From Microplitis mediator (Eukaryota; Arthropoda; Insecta; Hymenoptera; Braconidae), in the NCBI RefSeq assembly GCF_029852145.1, contig NC_079979.1, positions 14,355,901 to 14,419,900 on the forward strand: a stretch of 64,000 nt of DNA, in the 5' to 3' direction. The position numbers and the translations under genes were made by a program. The notes under the pieces were generated by a model. That model had not been told where the DNA came from and made no database searches. It saw only the letters and a list, made by a program, of their open reading frames with translations. Positions 27,590 to 41,571 of the stretch are shown in pieces (within the stretch, counting starts at the first letter, position 1; each line of letters starts with the position of its first letter).

Positions 27590-28580
27590 CACTATAAAAA
27601 TGTACGGAGTGAACGTGGATCAAATCCGGAGTAAATGTGAAGCAGATGACTGTTTATTTATTTAATTCCCTTGGAGTGAAATTTACTCCAAAGTTTATTT
27701 TAATATTGAAACTCCAGTTTGGAGTGAAATTAACTCCTAAAAGGAAATTATTTTAATATTAAAATTCTAAAGCAGAGTGAATGTGGATTTAAATAAAATC
27801 CAGATCACAACAAAATCACTCCGCTGAAAAACAAACTCTAAATTTACTCCGTATGCGGAGTGAATTTTTATAAAACTCTGGAATAGAGTGTCCGTTATTT
27901 CCCAAATTAGATTTTTTTACTTGGCCATGATGTGAATCATTTATTTGTGATCCAAAAATAATAAAAAAAGGTAAAAAAAAATATTCTAATGCCGTTTAAC
28001 CCTGCCTAAGTAATGATACTTTCCTATTTTAGTACAATGAGAAAAGTATTATTACTTGCTTAAAAATAAATGTACAGCAATGACAAATACTAATTATAGT
28101 AGGAAGTTTATCGCTCTTCAGAAAAGGTCTCTTATGTTTTTTTCGTGAATCCAACCATTTGAAAGATATTGAAGGTCAAAGTTTGATTTGTTTAAAAAAA
28201 TTGGCGTTTTTGTTTGAAATTATATTACTCTCTAACACATAGACATAGAATTAAGCGCTATAAACTTTCTTATAGGAAATTTATCGCTCTTAAAAAAAGG
28301 TTTCTTACACTTTTTTCGTAAATCCAACCGTTTAAGTGATATCGAAGCTCAAAGTTGATAGATTTAAAAAATAATGTTATTCGATTAAAATTCTATAACT
28401 CTTCAGCAAACACACATGCTCCTGACACATTACTCCGAAATGACTTCACTGAAAAAAAAATTCCCTATGTACTCTGTACGCGGAGTGACTTTGTTTTAAC
28501 TCCAAAACTCTGAAACTTCGAATGACGGAGTGAATTCAGATTGAAATAGAATCCGTATTTACGCCCGATTTTCGACAGTG
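27590..28580. mobile_element. Element with CGGAGTGAA arrays near both ends
   Basis: Ends CACTATAAAAATGTACGGAG and, on the minus strand, CACTGTCGAAAATCGGGCG. Motifs GGAGTGAA and ACTCCG recur in both orientations at 27605-27900 and 28440-28560, including ACTCCGTATGCGGAGT. The centre (27900-28430) is unique A+T-rich sequence. No reading frame supported. Confidence 0.7.
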
Positions 28581-29060
28581 TTTGTAAACGGAATCAAACT
28601 GCATATTCATAAAAAAAAAATTGGTCATATTTAATTTGTAGGTAAAAAAAAGAAACAAAAAATGAAATTTACCGTATCTAATTTACCATCTAAGGAGTTT
28701 TGTAAGAGTTTTTGTGACGCCAGTTCTATATCGATTTGTTGTCTTCCCTGAACAATGACGTCATGATACATACAAGTTCTCCCACGCAAGAGAAATAAGT
28801 CAATACACACAAAAAACGTAAAAATAAAATATTAAAAACATTAATAACATTACGAGGATGTAACTTAAGAAATATAGATCGGGTCTTTTGCTTATACAAA
28901 CATATACATACATATATATTATAAATTGAATCGATCGTGAATCTTTCACTGGCATTGACACACTTTTGTTGCAAAGTACATGACAACTTTACCTTTTTAA
29001 GTCCATCAACTCAAGTTGATTTTGTTTAATGAATTACCAATTGATTCCCAAACATACCTT

Positions 29061-29119
<59 letters not shown>

Positions 29120-30640
29120 TAGTCAATGCATCATCGTTAATCATTATAAATAATTAATTTATTTTATTGCATCATATTTATTGTAATTACATTCTAATAT
29201 TGTTAATTTTATACATGTGTATAATTCTGTCTTATTAATGTTTCTTTAATTAAATTAATAGTTTTCTGTGAATCAAACACTAATTAGTTACCGAGAAACT
29301 AATTTATTAAATTGAGAAGTTTAAAATTATCAGTGGTACGTCAATTCATTGAAATTATTTGGGCAGACGAAAAATAAAAGTTATAGAAGTGATTTAAAAT
29401 AGCATGACACCTCATATCTGTATTACATAGTAACACAAATTGCGGAGGAGCCTTAGCTTGTATTGGGTTTGTATACGAACTAGTACAGATGTATAAGTAT
29501 ATTATGATGCAAAATAGAGGCGCATCACAGCTTCTCACTGATGTGAGTTAATATGCTTGTATCGTCACGTGTTTATTCCGAGATACATTACACATATAAA
29601 GAATCAGCATATGCCAACGCTTATTTTCTCGATCTTTCTCGAAAATAATTATTATTAATATTCTGATTGTTTTCATATTTTATAAATAAATATATACATT
29701 TATATATAGATGAAAAATAAATAAATAAAAATTATAGTGACCTCGGCATTGAAGACGCCTACTTGAAATATGTAACAGATAAAATCATACTTTTATTTCA
29801 GGTGGGCACGATGCCTGTAGTTGATGATTAATTTTTTTTCTCTTTATAAGAGTCGAGTTTGAGTAAAATGGGTTTTAATTTACGTTTAAGTTAAAGTAGA
29901 CGACCGGCTTATAACGATATTATGGCCTTGTATTATTATTTAGCAGTCGTGCGCTAATGACATTCTTACTCCCGAGAGTTGATGATTATGTATTTTGTAT
30001 CTTATTTTTAAAAGTATTTATTTATTTCATATGGTTTAGTCAAAATTTATTGCAATGGAAAAAAAAAAATTTTTAATACAAAATTTCGAAAGAATAAAAT
30101 TGCTCCAAAATCTTTGTTTTAAAAATAGAATAACGTTAAGTGCGATGAATCATGTGTAGAATGTTTGTAAGTATCAAATTAGGAAAATTATTTTTAATTG
30201 TATAAATAAGTATTATCTCATGTATGTAATTTATAAAAATGGAATTCGTTTTCTATTTGAATTCCATCGGATTAGTCATCATTACAAAATCGTATGTAGA
30301 GCGTGGCATTGATTATATATATACAAGTATATATAATAACATAGAAAAATACAAAAATTCCTTAAATGTTTATCTAAATTTCCCATACACTAAAAGTACA
30401 TGAGTATAAAGTTTAAGTGGACGTTTAAGATAAAAAATTTTAATAATTTAATGAAAAAGTTTATGAGATCGGAATTAAAATAATTAACTTTTGTATCGTT
30501 AAAGAATTAAACTCCCATTGAAAGAATGCTCTTGATACAGACAAAAAAAATCCAAGTAAAGTTTTATACATCCCATGTCTACCGAATGAAACCGAGTCAC
30601 GACGAATCACACCGAACACCCACGTACCCACGTATGATCT
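28581..30640. other. Intergenic stretch without supported genes
   Basis: A+T-rich. A (TA)n run lies at about 29065-29115. Two open frames of 60-90 codons on the minus strand have no start context, family motif or splice logic and are not called. Confidence 0.4.
29065..29115. repeat. (TA)n microsatellite
   Basis: About 25 uninterrupted TA units. Confidence 0.95.
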
Positions 30641-30646
30641 CGCGTT

Positions 30647-30690
30647 ACTATTTAAGGAGTAGTAGGTGATGTGCGCCGCTCACTTTTGGA
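30647..30690 (+). promoter_or_regulatory. Putative core promoter of the small heat shock gene
   Basis: A TATA-like CTATTTAAGG at about 30648-30657 is followed about 30 bp later by CTCACTT (30679-30685), a fair arthropod initiator. This would give a 5' UTR of about 200 nt before ATG 30885. I see no perfect heat shock element (alternating GAA/TTC) immediately upstream. Confidence 0.4.
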
Positions 30691-30884
30691 TCTGAGTTCG
30701 ACTAAGCATCACCGTTTGTTTATTTACTACCAAAGTTACAGATTTATTTTCAGTGATTTAAAATCAACGCAACAGTAAATTAATAAAACTGTGTGTGAAA
30801 ATAAATAAACTTAAGTGCCGTCGTGGTTTTGGAATAAAAATAAAAAATTTTTTTTAATTTCTTAATTCTTAAATTTGAATAATA

Positions 30885-33800
30885 ATGGCTGACAGTGGTA
30901 CTAAGCGCAACATTCCTATCAAACTCGGCGACTTTAGCGTCATTGATAGCGAATTCTCAAATATACGCGAGCGATTTGATGCTGAGATGAGAAAAATGGA
31001 GGACGAGATGTCGAGATTCAGAAGCGAACTTATGAATCGTGAGAGTAATAACTTTTTCAAGACTACTTCTAGGTAATTATTTTATTCTTTTTATACATCA
31101 ATTGTTTATTTATTTTTATTATGAAATTTTTTTTTTTACCGGCATTTGATTCAAACTTTTTGTTATTAAAAATAATTTATAAATTAAAAATTTCACGTTT
31201 AAAACTCCTTTAATTATGTCGTTTTTTTTGTAAAACTTATTCTGAATTTTTGAAAAAAATTTTTGGAGTTTGAATTTTTTTTTATTTTTAAAAAATTTGA
31301 ATTGCAATAAAAATAATATTAAATTTCACAATAACAATATTAATTATATAATTTTAGTAAATGGAGTAATAAAATTTATTTTGAAATTTGAATTTTAAAA
31401 ATAGGTCATTAGATCTTAGTTTGATATAAGTAATAATAATTAAATGACGTTAATGATATGTAAGAAAAATAAATTTGACAATTGAAATATTCTGGCGAGT
31501 TATCAAAATGACTCAGGTCCGGAAGTTAAATTAAATAGAAGGCCTTTGGCAGAGAATAAAAATAAAAAAACATGAAATAAAGGTATGAAAGTACGTAGAG
31601 ACGGGCTATGAATAACATTGAGTGGAGGCGAGACTCATTTGATATGTATCAAAAAAAGGTATATCGTAAGAAGGATCTTTACAATTGAAAAACATTAAGG
31701 GTCCGTGATGCATATTTAAATATATAAATGTACTTTTATACTTGTCATGAGTGTATTTTAAGTACCAGCTATTTTAAAAGCTTTTAAAATAAAACTGACG
31801 TAATATAATTGGATTAAATAAATTAATTGATTGATTGATTGATTAGTTAGTTAAATTACTAGTTGTTTGTAATGCAGTGGTTAATTATTTAGTCATTGCA
31901 TTGCATTATTATATTTATGGACGCGCTATTTTTAGAGATTCAGTCACACACCGGTCGAAATGTCGACAGCTGGATTGTATATGCGTACAGTCCAGAACAC
32001 ACTTAAAGTTTGAAAAATATTTTTTTTTTTAGTTTACTGTTCCTAATATTTTTTTTTTTAAATTACTTTTGACAATTCTGTTGAAAAGTCTTGGCATTTA
32101 AATTTAGAACTCATGTTGAACCCCCAAAGTACTTAGATCCTTAGTAGTAGTGATTAAACTTTAAAATATACTCCATGCGATAAAACCCTTATTATATTTT
32201 TTTTACTAAAGGTCAAAATTTTATTTTTATATCCAATAGTAAATTTTATTTTTTTTTTTTTTCCTATTATATTTATTCATTTATGGAAAAATAAATTTTG
32301 TGAAGACTTGGCCTCGAATTTTATCGACTTTGTAATAAAAAACAAATTTATAGGTACTGAGACCTTCAAGACGTAATTTATAAAGCGCATCTTGTATTTT
32401 TGGACAAACAAATTTTTTTTTATTTGTTTATTTATTTAAAAAGTAAATAAATAAAGTTGAAAAATGTATTTTATCATTAATAAAAATAGTTGATATCTTT
32501 CCCCACTATCTGACATTTATGTTGCATGTTTTGATCATGTACCTTTTTGCGCAGTCGTTTTTAAAACACCGTCGTGTTCAAACGTCTGACATAAGTTGCA
32601 TTTTTTTTTAATTTTACTTGTAAGGATTACGTGCGAACAAAAAAAAATAAATAGAATTGAATTCCTTAAAACGCGTAAAAAAATTTTAAAAAAATTATTA
32701 TTATAATACAATGATGATGCTAGATGAAAAACTGTATCCACCACGTCACAAAACGGTTATACGATACCGGTATGTAATTTAATTACGCAACCTTGTGTTT
32801 ACATATTTATTTATTTTTATTATAAAAATTTTTAATTGATTCTTTCCTACATTTAATTTAAAAGTTTTTCATTTTTATTTTGTTTTTTTTTTTGTCAAAT
32901 ATCATTCGCGTAATTAGTGTAGCATGAGTTGAGATAAAGTTAACTTTAAAAAGTGTGAGAATGTAAAATTATAGCCAGGTATATGTGAGAATAAAGGGCG
33001 TAGCGAAAAAAAAAGTTGACAGGCGGAAATTGATGTAGCGTTACTACAAGAAAGGTAATCAATCAACCGCCCACGTGTACTTTGTATGACCTTATTAACT
33101 TTTGAAGTTTGCATATCAAAGATGATACGCAATTATAAATTTTTGACACTTAACTATTTTTAAAACTAAAAATGATAAACTTCCTTCAAGTAATAATTAA
33201 AATTACTGCATGAAAATGATAAAATAAGTGTTTAATTTAAATTAAAAAAAAACTAAAACGCTGAGAAAATTATTTTTCCACGCAATGAGAAAAATTTTTT
33301 AAACATTTCAACTGATACTTTAATTACGAATAAATTAGTTTATTATTATTATTATTCAACATATATCTTAATCTTTTTGTTGAATTGCTACTCTAACTAA
33401 ACGAGTAAATCGACAGCGCGTGAAAGCATCCATCCATTCATCCATCCACTCAAAGCATTATACCACTTCCGGTACTATTTTACTCTTACTGACTTCCTGC
33501 ACAGGTGGATCTAAGATGGATTTACAAAAAAAACCTCCCGTTTCTTATAAACAATTTCAATGAGTAAATGAAATTCTCTAGAATAAATTAATTTGGTAAA
33601 GAAAAAGTTTCTTATTCTTCAATTAAAATTTTATTTAATTACTGTGGCCTCGTACATTAACTACGTACTTTAATTGTCAGTGTCAGATACTAGATTTTTA
33701 GTACAATGACAGTAATTATTTAACAATAAAAAAAAGTCATTTGGTTTTAATTTACAAAGCTATTTTTTTAATATTTGTATTTAAATTATTGCGATGTCTC

Positions 33801-36800
33801 GAATGTGAACGGTATGAAATAAATAAGGATGAAGCACGTAAGGTAGCGTGATTTACAAAATACATATTTTAAAAATGCATTTTAACGCATTGTCGTTTTA
33901 TTTACTTTTTAAATCTGTAATAATTTATTTTAAATTAGGGCTTGATATTTAAAAAAATAATTTTTTTAAAACTTTATTCGATTCTCATGACTCATGACCT
34001 ATGACCTCACATCGGGGTCACTGATCTTTATCCAGTTGACAGACAAAGCTTCCGGCTATCTGAACTTTGAAACTATAATTACTGTAATTTTCTTTTGAAA
34101 TAAATCTAAGATCATTAAAGAAATATTTAAAATATATATACACAGAAAAAAAGGATTTCTTGACACAAAAAATTTTTACTCGCCCAAGAAAATTTTTTCC
34201 CATCCCAAGAAATTTTTTGCATTATGAATTGAAAACAAAAATTTTCTTAAGGCGAGAATGAATTTTCTCAGAGCAAGAAAAAATTTTTTGTCAGTAAATT
34301 TTTTCTCGTCCAAACTCTCTAAAAATGAATCAGTGAAATTCACTTCAAATTAGTGAATATTCACTGGGAACCAGCTATAAGTATACCACTGGTTGAATTG
34401 GTGGTATACTTATAGCTGTAGAAATAGTGACTATCCACTGATTAGCGAGAATTTCACTAATTCATTTTTAGAGAGAAGAAAATTTTTGTGTTCAATTTTA
34501 TAATACAACAAAATTCTTGCGCCAAAAAATTATTTTTTCTGTGTATTTACGATAAAGTTAAAAAATAAAGTAATTATAAGCGATGACGAAAAAAACTCAA
34601 GGCTAAATTTAATTGGATTAACGAAAAAAAATAAAATACAACTTGCCTCGTAACCAAACATTTTTTTTTTTTTTTTAATAATAATGAATGTTTAATAATA
34701 TTAATAAGTTAATGCTATTGGCATTTTTGGCTATTTTGGTTGGTAAACTAACAAAAATAATATCATATTATGAAAATATGTATATGCCAGCCGACACCAT
34801 ACAAGCAGCAGTGAACATCGCACCTCAACGACCTCAAAGACGGAGGGTTGGGACAAAGTCGATCATCCTGCCGCGCCGTCAAAGCGTTCCGCGTTCGACA
34901 AGGCTTTCACCAGGTGACACTTAATAAACCATCAACAAACCACAGCAATAAAAAATCTTATATATTTTTTTATTGTACATCAATGTTATCGACACTCGCA
35001 AGAAACACTAGCCGTAGATCATCTAGACTTTAGTTCCTGCTAAATTTTATTTTTGTTACAGCTTTCATTCGTCACTAACGCACGCTATTTTTTTTTATGA
35101 TTTAATTATTAAGACATTGTTTATTTATTTTAGTATGTCTGAGTGAGCAAAAGCTTTGCTGTTAATTAACAATACTAATTAATCATTATGTATATCGATT
35201 AAATAGTTACATAAAGATGTTATTGAGTTACTTATCAGGACTGTCTTTAAAAGTAAATAATAAAAAAAATGATAAAATAAAACATTAGGCTTTAGCTCAA
35301 TCGTTTTTTATCACTGGGTCGTTAAGAAAAAAATAAGCATCATTAGCAGCCTAATTATAATTTCGCTATATATATATATATTTATCAAAGCATATTTATA
35401 ATATATATTATTGATCATAACTATGAATTTTAGATCGTCACTGAATGATCATCGCACAATTCATTACTTTATGTTGGAAAAAATAAATAAATATAAATAT
35501 ATTTTATTAAATTTATATGAAATTAATTTTTTTTATTAATTTGTTTTTTTTTTTTAGTACAACCTCACAGCAGAGTACTCAACATAACAGCTCACTGAGC
35601 CCTCAGCATGACTCACGTACCTGGTTGGACGGTCTCAACAGCCCACTTATCCAAGACGAGGGTGATAACAAAATGTTAAAACTGAGATTTGACGTATCTC
35701 AATACACACCCGAGGAAATTGTTGTCAAAACTGTTGACAACAAGCTTTTGGTATGTACTTGTTGAATTATTTGGAATTTATCCAAATCCATTGTCCTACA
35801 TTTCATCAAAGTATTCACAGTTCATATAATATGACAAATCTGTCTGCAAAATATTCTTATAAATAAAATAACTTCAGAGTTTTACTTTGGTATCGATGTC
35901 GAAAAGTTAATTTTTAATTTTAATTTCGGTATTTTCCGTAAATCTATTTGAATGTTTGGAAGTACGGGAACTAAATGAAAATAATACTAAAAAATTCATT
36001 GATAAAATTCCATGACTATTAAAAATTTAAAAAATTTTCCAAGATAATTTAATAATTTTACATGAATATAAATTTTTCAAATAATTAAAAAAAAATTCAA
36101 AGAAAAATTTTAATGAAAATACAATATGAGTATACAGACAATAAGGATTTCTCGAGACCAAAAATTTAACTCGCTTCAAGAAAATTTTTACTTGTCCCCA
36201 GAAATTTTTTGCATTATAAATTGAAAACAAACATTTTCTTGGGGCGAGAAAAAATTTTTTGCACTAAAAACTTTTTTCCCCATAATGCAAAATATTTCTT
36301 GCGCCAAAAAATCCTTTTTTTCTGTGTATTTAAATATATAAGGTAGAGGTACTGTTGTTGGCCACTTTAGGGCCAGTTTTGAACACTGGGAAAAGTAAGA
36401 TAAAATAATTTGTAAAAGACGCAACGATATAATTAATTTTTAATGTGTGTTCAAAGATACTTTTATCCCACTATGAAAATTGAAATTTTATTTTATACGT
36501 TTTCGTAAATTAAAATAAAGTATTAAATACCCAACTACTTCTACCCTATGTTCTACCTAACTGGGATAACTCAATAATTTCATGACTTCCAATAATTAGA
36601 TAAAAAATATTTTAAAAGATTTCTTTCAAAGAATTTTATATATTCTTACAAAAAGTACAAAATTTCTTATGCTATCTAATTTCTGATCGGTTCTGATAAA
36701 CTTTTATCAAAATTTATCAAGGCGTCTACTGATAGGAATTTTTATTTATTTACTGGGAATATTAGTTTTTTTTATATATACTGCTATTTTTATAATTTGT

Positions 36801-39800
36801 TTTAAATTCCTTGTGAATTTTTGTATAAAAATAACATAAAATTGCAAAATTTATCAATATTTTTCTATATTGTTTCTTTAAAAAACCACGAGAAAGAGCT
36901 TGACCATCCATTTATATTGATCAATTTATTCAATTTTAAATATTAAGTTTGATTTGGATTTAAAAATTTTTAAAAATACAGGTCTAACTTTTTTTTCGTT
37001 AAATCTTAAGTAGTTTTTGATAATTGTAAGTTTATTAAAGTTTTGACATGAAATTTCTTGTATATGAAAAATAATTATACATAAAAAAAAAAATTCAATC
37101 AAAATTATGGTTTTTCGAATGACAATTAAAAAACAATTATTGAAATGAAATTATTAAGGAAAATGAAACAAATTGTGATTACAATTTTCATGATATTTAT
37201 GACGAAAATTTAAAGTTATGTAAAAATAAAATATATAAATAATTTAATTTATATTTTATATTTCTGACTGAATTCAACTTGTTAATAACTTCAAGTAATT
37301 GGCAAGCTTCAAAATATTCTATAATACAATTCTATTGAAAAATAATTGAATTTTTTTTTTTTTTTTAATACTTTATCAAATAAACTAATCACGTTGCTTT
37401 TAAAATATTTTTTCACTTGTAATAAATAACGCGTAACGATAAAAATTATAATATTGCACAATTTACTTGGCAAAAATATTTAGTACGGTTACATAACATA
37501 AATTACAACTTTACTTTGTAAACAGAAAAAAAAAAAAATTTTTTTAAAATAATTTTGCATTACATTAAATTTTTTTTTTTCAAAAGTATTTTAAAAATAA
37601 TTATATAAAAAAATAATTTATTTATTTTTTGTTTGTATTAAATTTAAATTTAAAGCCTCGCCGACTAGTAGGTGCCAAGTAAAGAGAGAGAATCTTAACA
37701 TCAGTATAGCGCCGAACTAAAATAGTTTATTCTAAAAATATAATTTACTCGCCTTGGTTACAGTACTGTAAATACCATTGCTGTAATGTATATCAAAATT
37801 ATTTTTTATTTCACCCTCAAATTTAAAAAAAATTTATAATTTTTCATCAAGTGAAATTAAAACACCAAAATTTCAATTTTTAAAATAATTAATTGCTCTG
37901 TAGATTTTATTTATTGTACTGCACATCAGAATCAACAAGTGTGTAGGTGTTTAAGAAGTTACTAAGTCAGTTATAATGACACCTTCAGTCACGATAGTTA
38001 CATTAAATATATAAAAAAATATATCCGAGTTTACCGTTATTTCGAAGGGAATTCAGGTCAATGTACTTTCTACTAAAAGATTAAATTATATATACACGCA
38101 AAAAAATAAATAATAAATTTTATTCGGATTTTCATTCATTTTTATTGTTTGAACAATAAAATCGCATCAAAAAAGGTAATTCATAAATAATATACTATTT
38201 AAAGCGAAAAAGTATAAAAGTGATTCTCTAAAATATATTAATATGAAAAAAAAAAAAATTTAGAGCCATCATAAAGCACCCTCAGAGCTTTCGCGCATGA
38301 GGTGTGCAAAAATAGTCACTCTTGGTCTTTAAATTTTATTGTTCGAAATGATAAAATATGTCATCTTGCCATGTAGGTATAGTCGCATCAGTAATAGTTT
38401 AGGTTAATTCTTTCACATACATTGAATGCCCACAAACACAAATAAAATTTTATTGTTTCAAACTATAAAAACTGATTCGCTTAAGATATACTTTCTACAA
38501 ATTGAAGAAAGTAATAATTATATAACGTTCTATATAAAATCAATTGCTCGACATTGAAAATCTTATTTATCATACTAAATGTTTTTTTACTTTTTTACTA
38601 TAAACTTTAATGTTCCAAACAGCGAATGTTAAAGCTGAAACGTTAAATTATTATAATTTCATTTTTTTATCTGCCAAACAGTAATTTCTATTACTTGTAA
38701 CATGATTTATTTACATATAAACTTTAAATTAAGATTATTATAATTTATTCTATAAAACCACGAAATTGCTGTTTGAAATGATATTAAATTGTGAGCACTC
38801 TAAATTTTTAGTTATCAATTATTAATTTTTATAACTCATTTTTTTTGCGTGTATATGATTTTATATTTTATCTAATCGCTCTAAAAAAAATTTATTTCTC
38901 AAAAACAATATCAAAAATATAAATCCAATATTTTTATTTATACTTTTACAACGTTAATGACAATTAAATATAGATTTCCATAAAAGTCTTGGTTGTAAAG
39001 TTATTTTTTTTCAAATTTTGGTCAAGGTTTTCGGGTCACACGTAATCAGACCTTAAAAAGATCGAAAACTCACGGTCGATAAGTGGATTGTCATCAAGGT
39101 TCAATTTTTATCGTCAACCCTGAATTCACTCTTGTATTTATAAATATTTTTTTTTTCTTCAACTCCCAAATAAGTTTAATAAAACAAAAAAATTAAGTTT
39201 TACGCAATAAGTAAGACGATCTACAACCTGCTTTAAATTACAAAGTAAAAGTAAAAAGTATATATTTTTAAACAATAAACAACTTATTTTCTCTCAGTTG
39301 CACTCAGTGGTCTAGATTAAAGTCAACAGTTACTAGGTTGCTGGATAGTTATAGAATTACATTGACTAGACAAATAAAAATCCACCACACGCATCGTACC
39401 CGTAGCTCTTTTTTACGACCCCATGCTACGAATAAATCGATACTTTACGGAAATTAAGTCTCTCGTATAGATAACATGTAAAGTATCAAGTTATAAATTA
39501 TAAATTAAAGTATTAATTTAAAGATAAATATAAAAATATTGAAAATTGATAAATAAACAGAGTGGAGATTAAGTCATTAGCTTACATAATGCACTTAATT
39601 TAATGTTCATAGTTGATATTGACAAGGTGTGGCATAAGATTTTTATTTTCTTTATAAAGACAATTGTTATGCATGACAATACTCTTTAATCTTTAGTTCA
39701 GAGGTCATCTATGGCCATTATAATTTTTTTTCTAAGTTATTGTAATGTAAAAATAAAAATTTTAGTCAAGGAAGAAGTAGATGTAGAATAAGAAGAACGA

Positions 39801-41571
39801 GGAGTAATCATTTAGAGTATTATATTCACGTGGTAATGTGACCTTTAACGAGAACGTGATGAGAGAGTTGGTAGATTGAGGCTTGTGAAAAATTTACGGC
39901 ACGATTTGTTGCTTAAGCACATGTACAAGTTTAGTTATACTTGTTTTATTTAGTAATAAAAATAAGATCGAGGAAGAGAGAGTGACACTTTGACTCGGTT
40001 GACTGTCAGTGAGGTCTTTCGGTACACAGTCAGGGTCGGAAGACTTTTATTTTTGTCACTAATAATATATCGATTGTCACTATGCTTAAATACTTTAATA
40101 TACATGTATATATTTAAATTTTAATTTAGTTAATTATTTAATTTTTTTCTTAAGCAACAGTTGCTAATTTAAAAATTATTTAATAAAAAAAATTAATGAG
40201 GTTGAGATTAAATAAAATTGACATTTAACTTAAAAGTGTCTTATGTCCACCCACATATATTTGTCTTGGCCTTAATTATATAAATATGAGCTCAATGACT
40301 TTATGAACTACTTCATTTATTTAAAAATTTGATTTTAAGATTAAAAATAATTTTCAATTTCTTTAAATATTATTTTTAAAAAATTATTTAAACATACATA
40401 TATACATGTATATATATTCTACGTTATTATTTTAAATTTGCATTATTTTTGCTTGTGTTCTGATCAGATGAACAAAATTACCAGCTGTTAAAACATTCTT
40501 TATAACAGACAGTGAATTAACAGACAAATGGTCTGAAAAAAAAATAAAAAAGTTTTTTTTTAATCTATAAATTTTGTATATTTATTATTTTTAGAATTTC
40601 AAATGTAAAGTGAATATTTTAAAAATATTGTTAATAATTAATGATACTGGAGTTAGCCGACGTCTGATAATTTTTGGGTTTTTTTTTTAAACTATAAATT
40701 ATAAAAAAAAAAAATTTCAAATAGTTGCACCTTTAGTTTTTTGAATTTTCTAAATAAATGTGCATATTTTTAGATTTTATTTTTTTTGTAATTCATTTAG
40801 TGAAAAAAAAATCGTCTTCTAACTTCAGGATCATTAATAATTAAGAAGTAAATTTTTAATATTTTTTCACGTTTAATGTCTACTGACCTACTCTTAAAAG
40901 AAAATTCGTTGAATTCTTCAATATGTACTTTTAAAATATATTGAGTGAGTCATAGCACGCAAGACTAGCCACTGGTCGATAGTCCAGTTTGCCATTAAAA
41001 ATTTTAAAAAATAATTTTCTTCCGTAAAATAATATTTTTTAAATGAAGAAAATTTTAATATTAAATAAAAGTTAAATTAATTAATTGATAAAAATAAATT
41101 TAATTTATAAAAATTTTTACATTTAATAAAAATAACTAGTTAAGATAATGTTGGATTAGACAGATGCGCATATAGGTCACGTCTGATCAGATTACACTAA
41201 CGTTATATTAATAAATCAGCTGTGACATGATTTGGATCACGCGAACTTGTCTCAATAATTTTTTACTTTATCATTACAATAATTTCCTTTGTTATCCTGA
41301 ATTCCATACTTGCATTTAAATAATTACACGACTAAAGATAAAAATAATAAATAAATATTTTATTTTCTATTTTTAGGTCCACGCAAAACATGAAGAGAAA
41401 ACAGAAAGTAAATCAGTATACAGGGAATACAATCGTGAATTTTTATTACCAAAAGGAACAAATCCCGAGACTATCAAATCATCACTTAGTAAAGACGGTG
41501 TCTTGACTGTTGAGGCTCCACTTCCAGCCCTCGGTGCCGGTGAAAAATTAATTCCCATTGCCCACAGCTAA
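30885..41571 (+). CDS. Small heat shock protein, CG14207/HSPB8 type
   Basis: ATP-independent alpha-crystallin chaperone. Exons 30885-31072, 35558-35750 and 41377-41571 give 191 aa; an extra in-frame exon at 34791-34913 would give 232 aa. The N-terminus (KRNIPIKLGDFSVID, RERFDAEMRKMEDEM) is the hallmark of insect CG14207-like proteins, distinct from l(2)efl and Hsp20 paralogues. The alpha-crystallin domain spans SPLIQDEGDN, LRFDVSQYTPEEIVVKT, VYREYNREFLLPKG, SSLSKDGVLTVEAPLP, followed by the IPI motif in LIPIAHS. Introns are large (4.5 and 5.6 kb) and hold several foldback elements. In Drosophila and vertebrates HSPB8 works with BAG3/Starvin in muscle protein quality control; that role here is by homology. 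Confidence 0.95.
31073..34140. other. Small heat shock gene intron 1, proximal part
   Basis: No coding or clear repeat structure beyond short A/T runs; a (CATC)n-like patch occurs at about 33430-33450. Confidence 0.4.
34141..34553. mobile_element. TA-flanked CACAGAAAAAAAGG element with nested hairpin
   Basis: Ends CACAGAAAAAAAGGATTTCT and, minus strand, CACAGAAAAAATAATTTTTT, flanked by TA. Internal motif CAAGAAAATTTTTTC recurs in both orientations. A second element is nested at 34315-34475 with ends CTCTCTAAAAATGAATCAG and CTCTCTAAAAATGAATTAG. Confidence 0.85.
34315..34475. mobile_element. Nested hairpin MITE
   Basis: Arms CTCTCTAAAAATGAATCAGT and its complement at 34456-34475, plus an inner stem AGCTATAAGTATACCAC / GTGGTATACTTATAGCT. 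161 bp, fully inverted-repeat in character. Confidence 0.85.
34791..34913 (+). CDS. Probable cassette exon of the small heat shock gene
   Basis: 123 bp (41 codons) between TATATGCCAG and GTGACA. The phase matches exon 1 (ending AG) and exon 3 exactly, and the whole segment is open in that frame, encoding a Ser/Thr/His-rich linker (SRHHTSSSEHRTSTTSKTE, then WDKVDHPAAPSKRSAFDKAF). It is also much more GC-rich than the surrounding intron. Inclusion would lengthen the variable linker between the N-terminal helix and the crystallin domain. Not confirmed by any transcript. Confidence 0.65.
34914..35557. other. Intron between cassette exon and crystallin exon
   Basis: A+T-rich, no recognised feature apart from short (TA)n tracts near 35370. 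Confidence 0.4.
36135..36326. mobile_element. TA-flanked CACAGAAAAAAAGG element, short copy
   Basis: Right end (minus strand) CACAGAAAAAAAGGATTTTT; left end CAGACAATAAGGATTTCT is diverged. Internal CAAGAAAATTTTTACTTG and GCATTATAAATTGAAAAC match 34141-34553. Confidence 0.8.
38095..38851. mobile_element. TA-flanked CACGCAAAAAA palindrome-array element
   Basis: Ends CACGCAAAAAAATAAATAAT and, minus strand, CACGCAAAAAAAATGAGTTA, flanked by TA. Inside, degenerate palindromes of the type TTTATTGTTTGAACAATAAA recur (about 38143, 38337, 38450, 38610, 38768). Confidence 0.78.
38852..41376. other. Small heat shock gene last intron, distal part
   Basis: A+T-rich with no coding potential recognised and no strong repeat structure. 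Confidence 0.4.

Noticed and set aside
28726..29538. Two minus-strand frames of 86 and 65 codons
   Set aside because: No domain, no splice logic, and A+T-rich codon composition like the flanks.
30869..31060. 63-codon frame antisense to heat shock exon 1
   Set aside because: Mirror frame of a strongly conserved coding exon.
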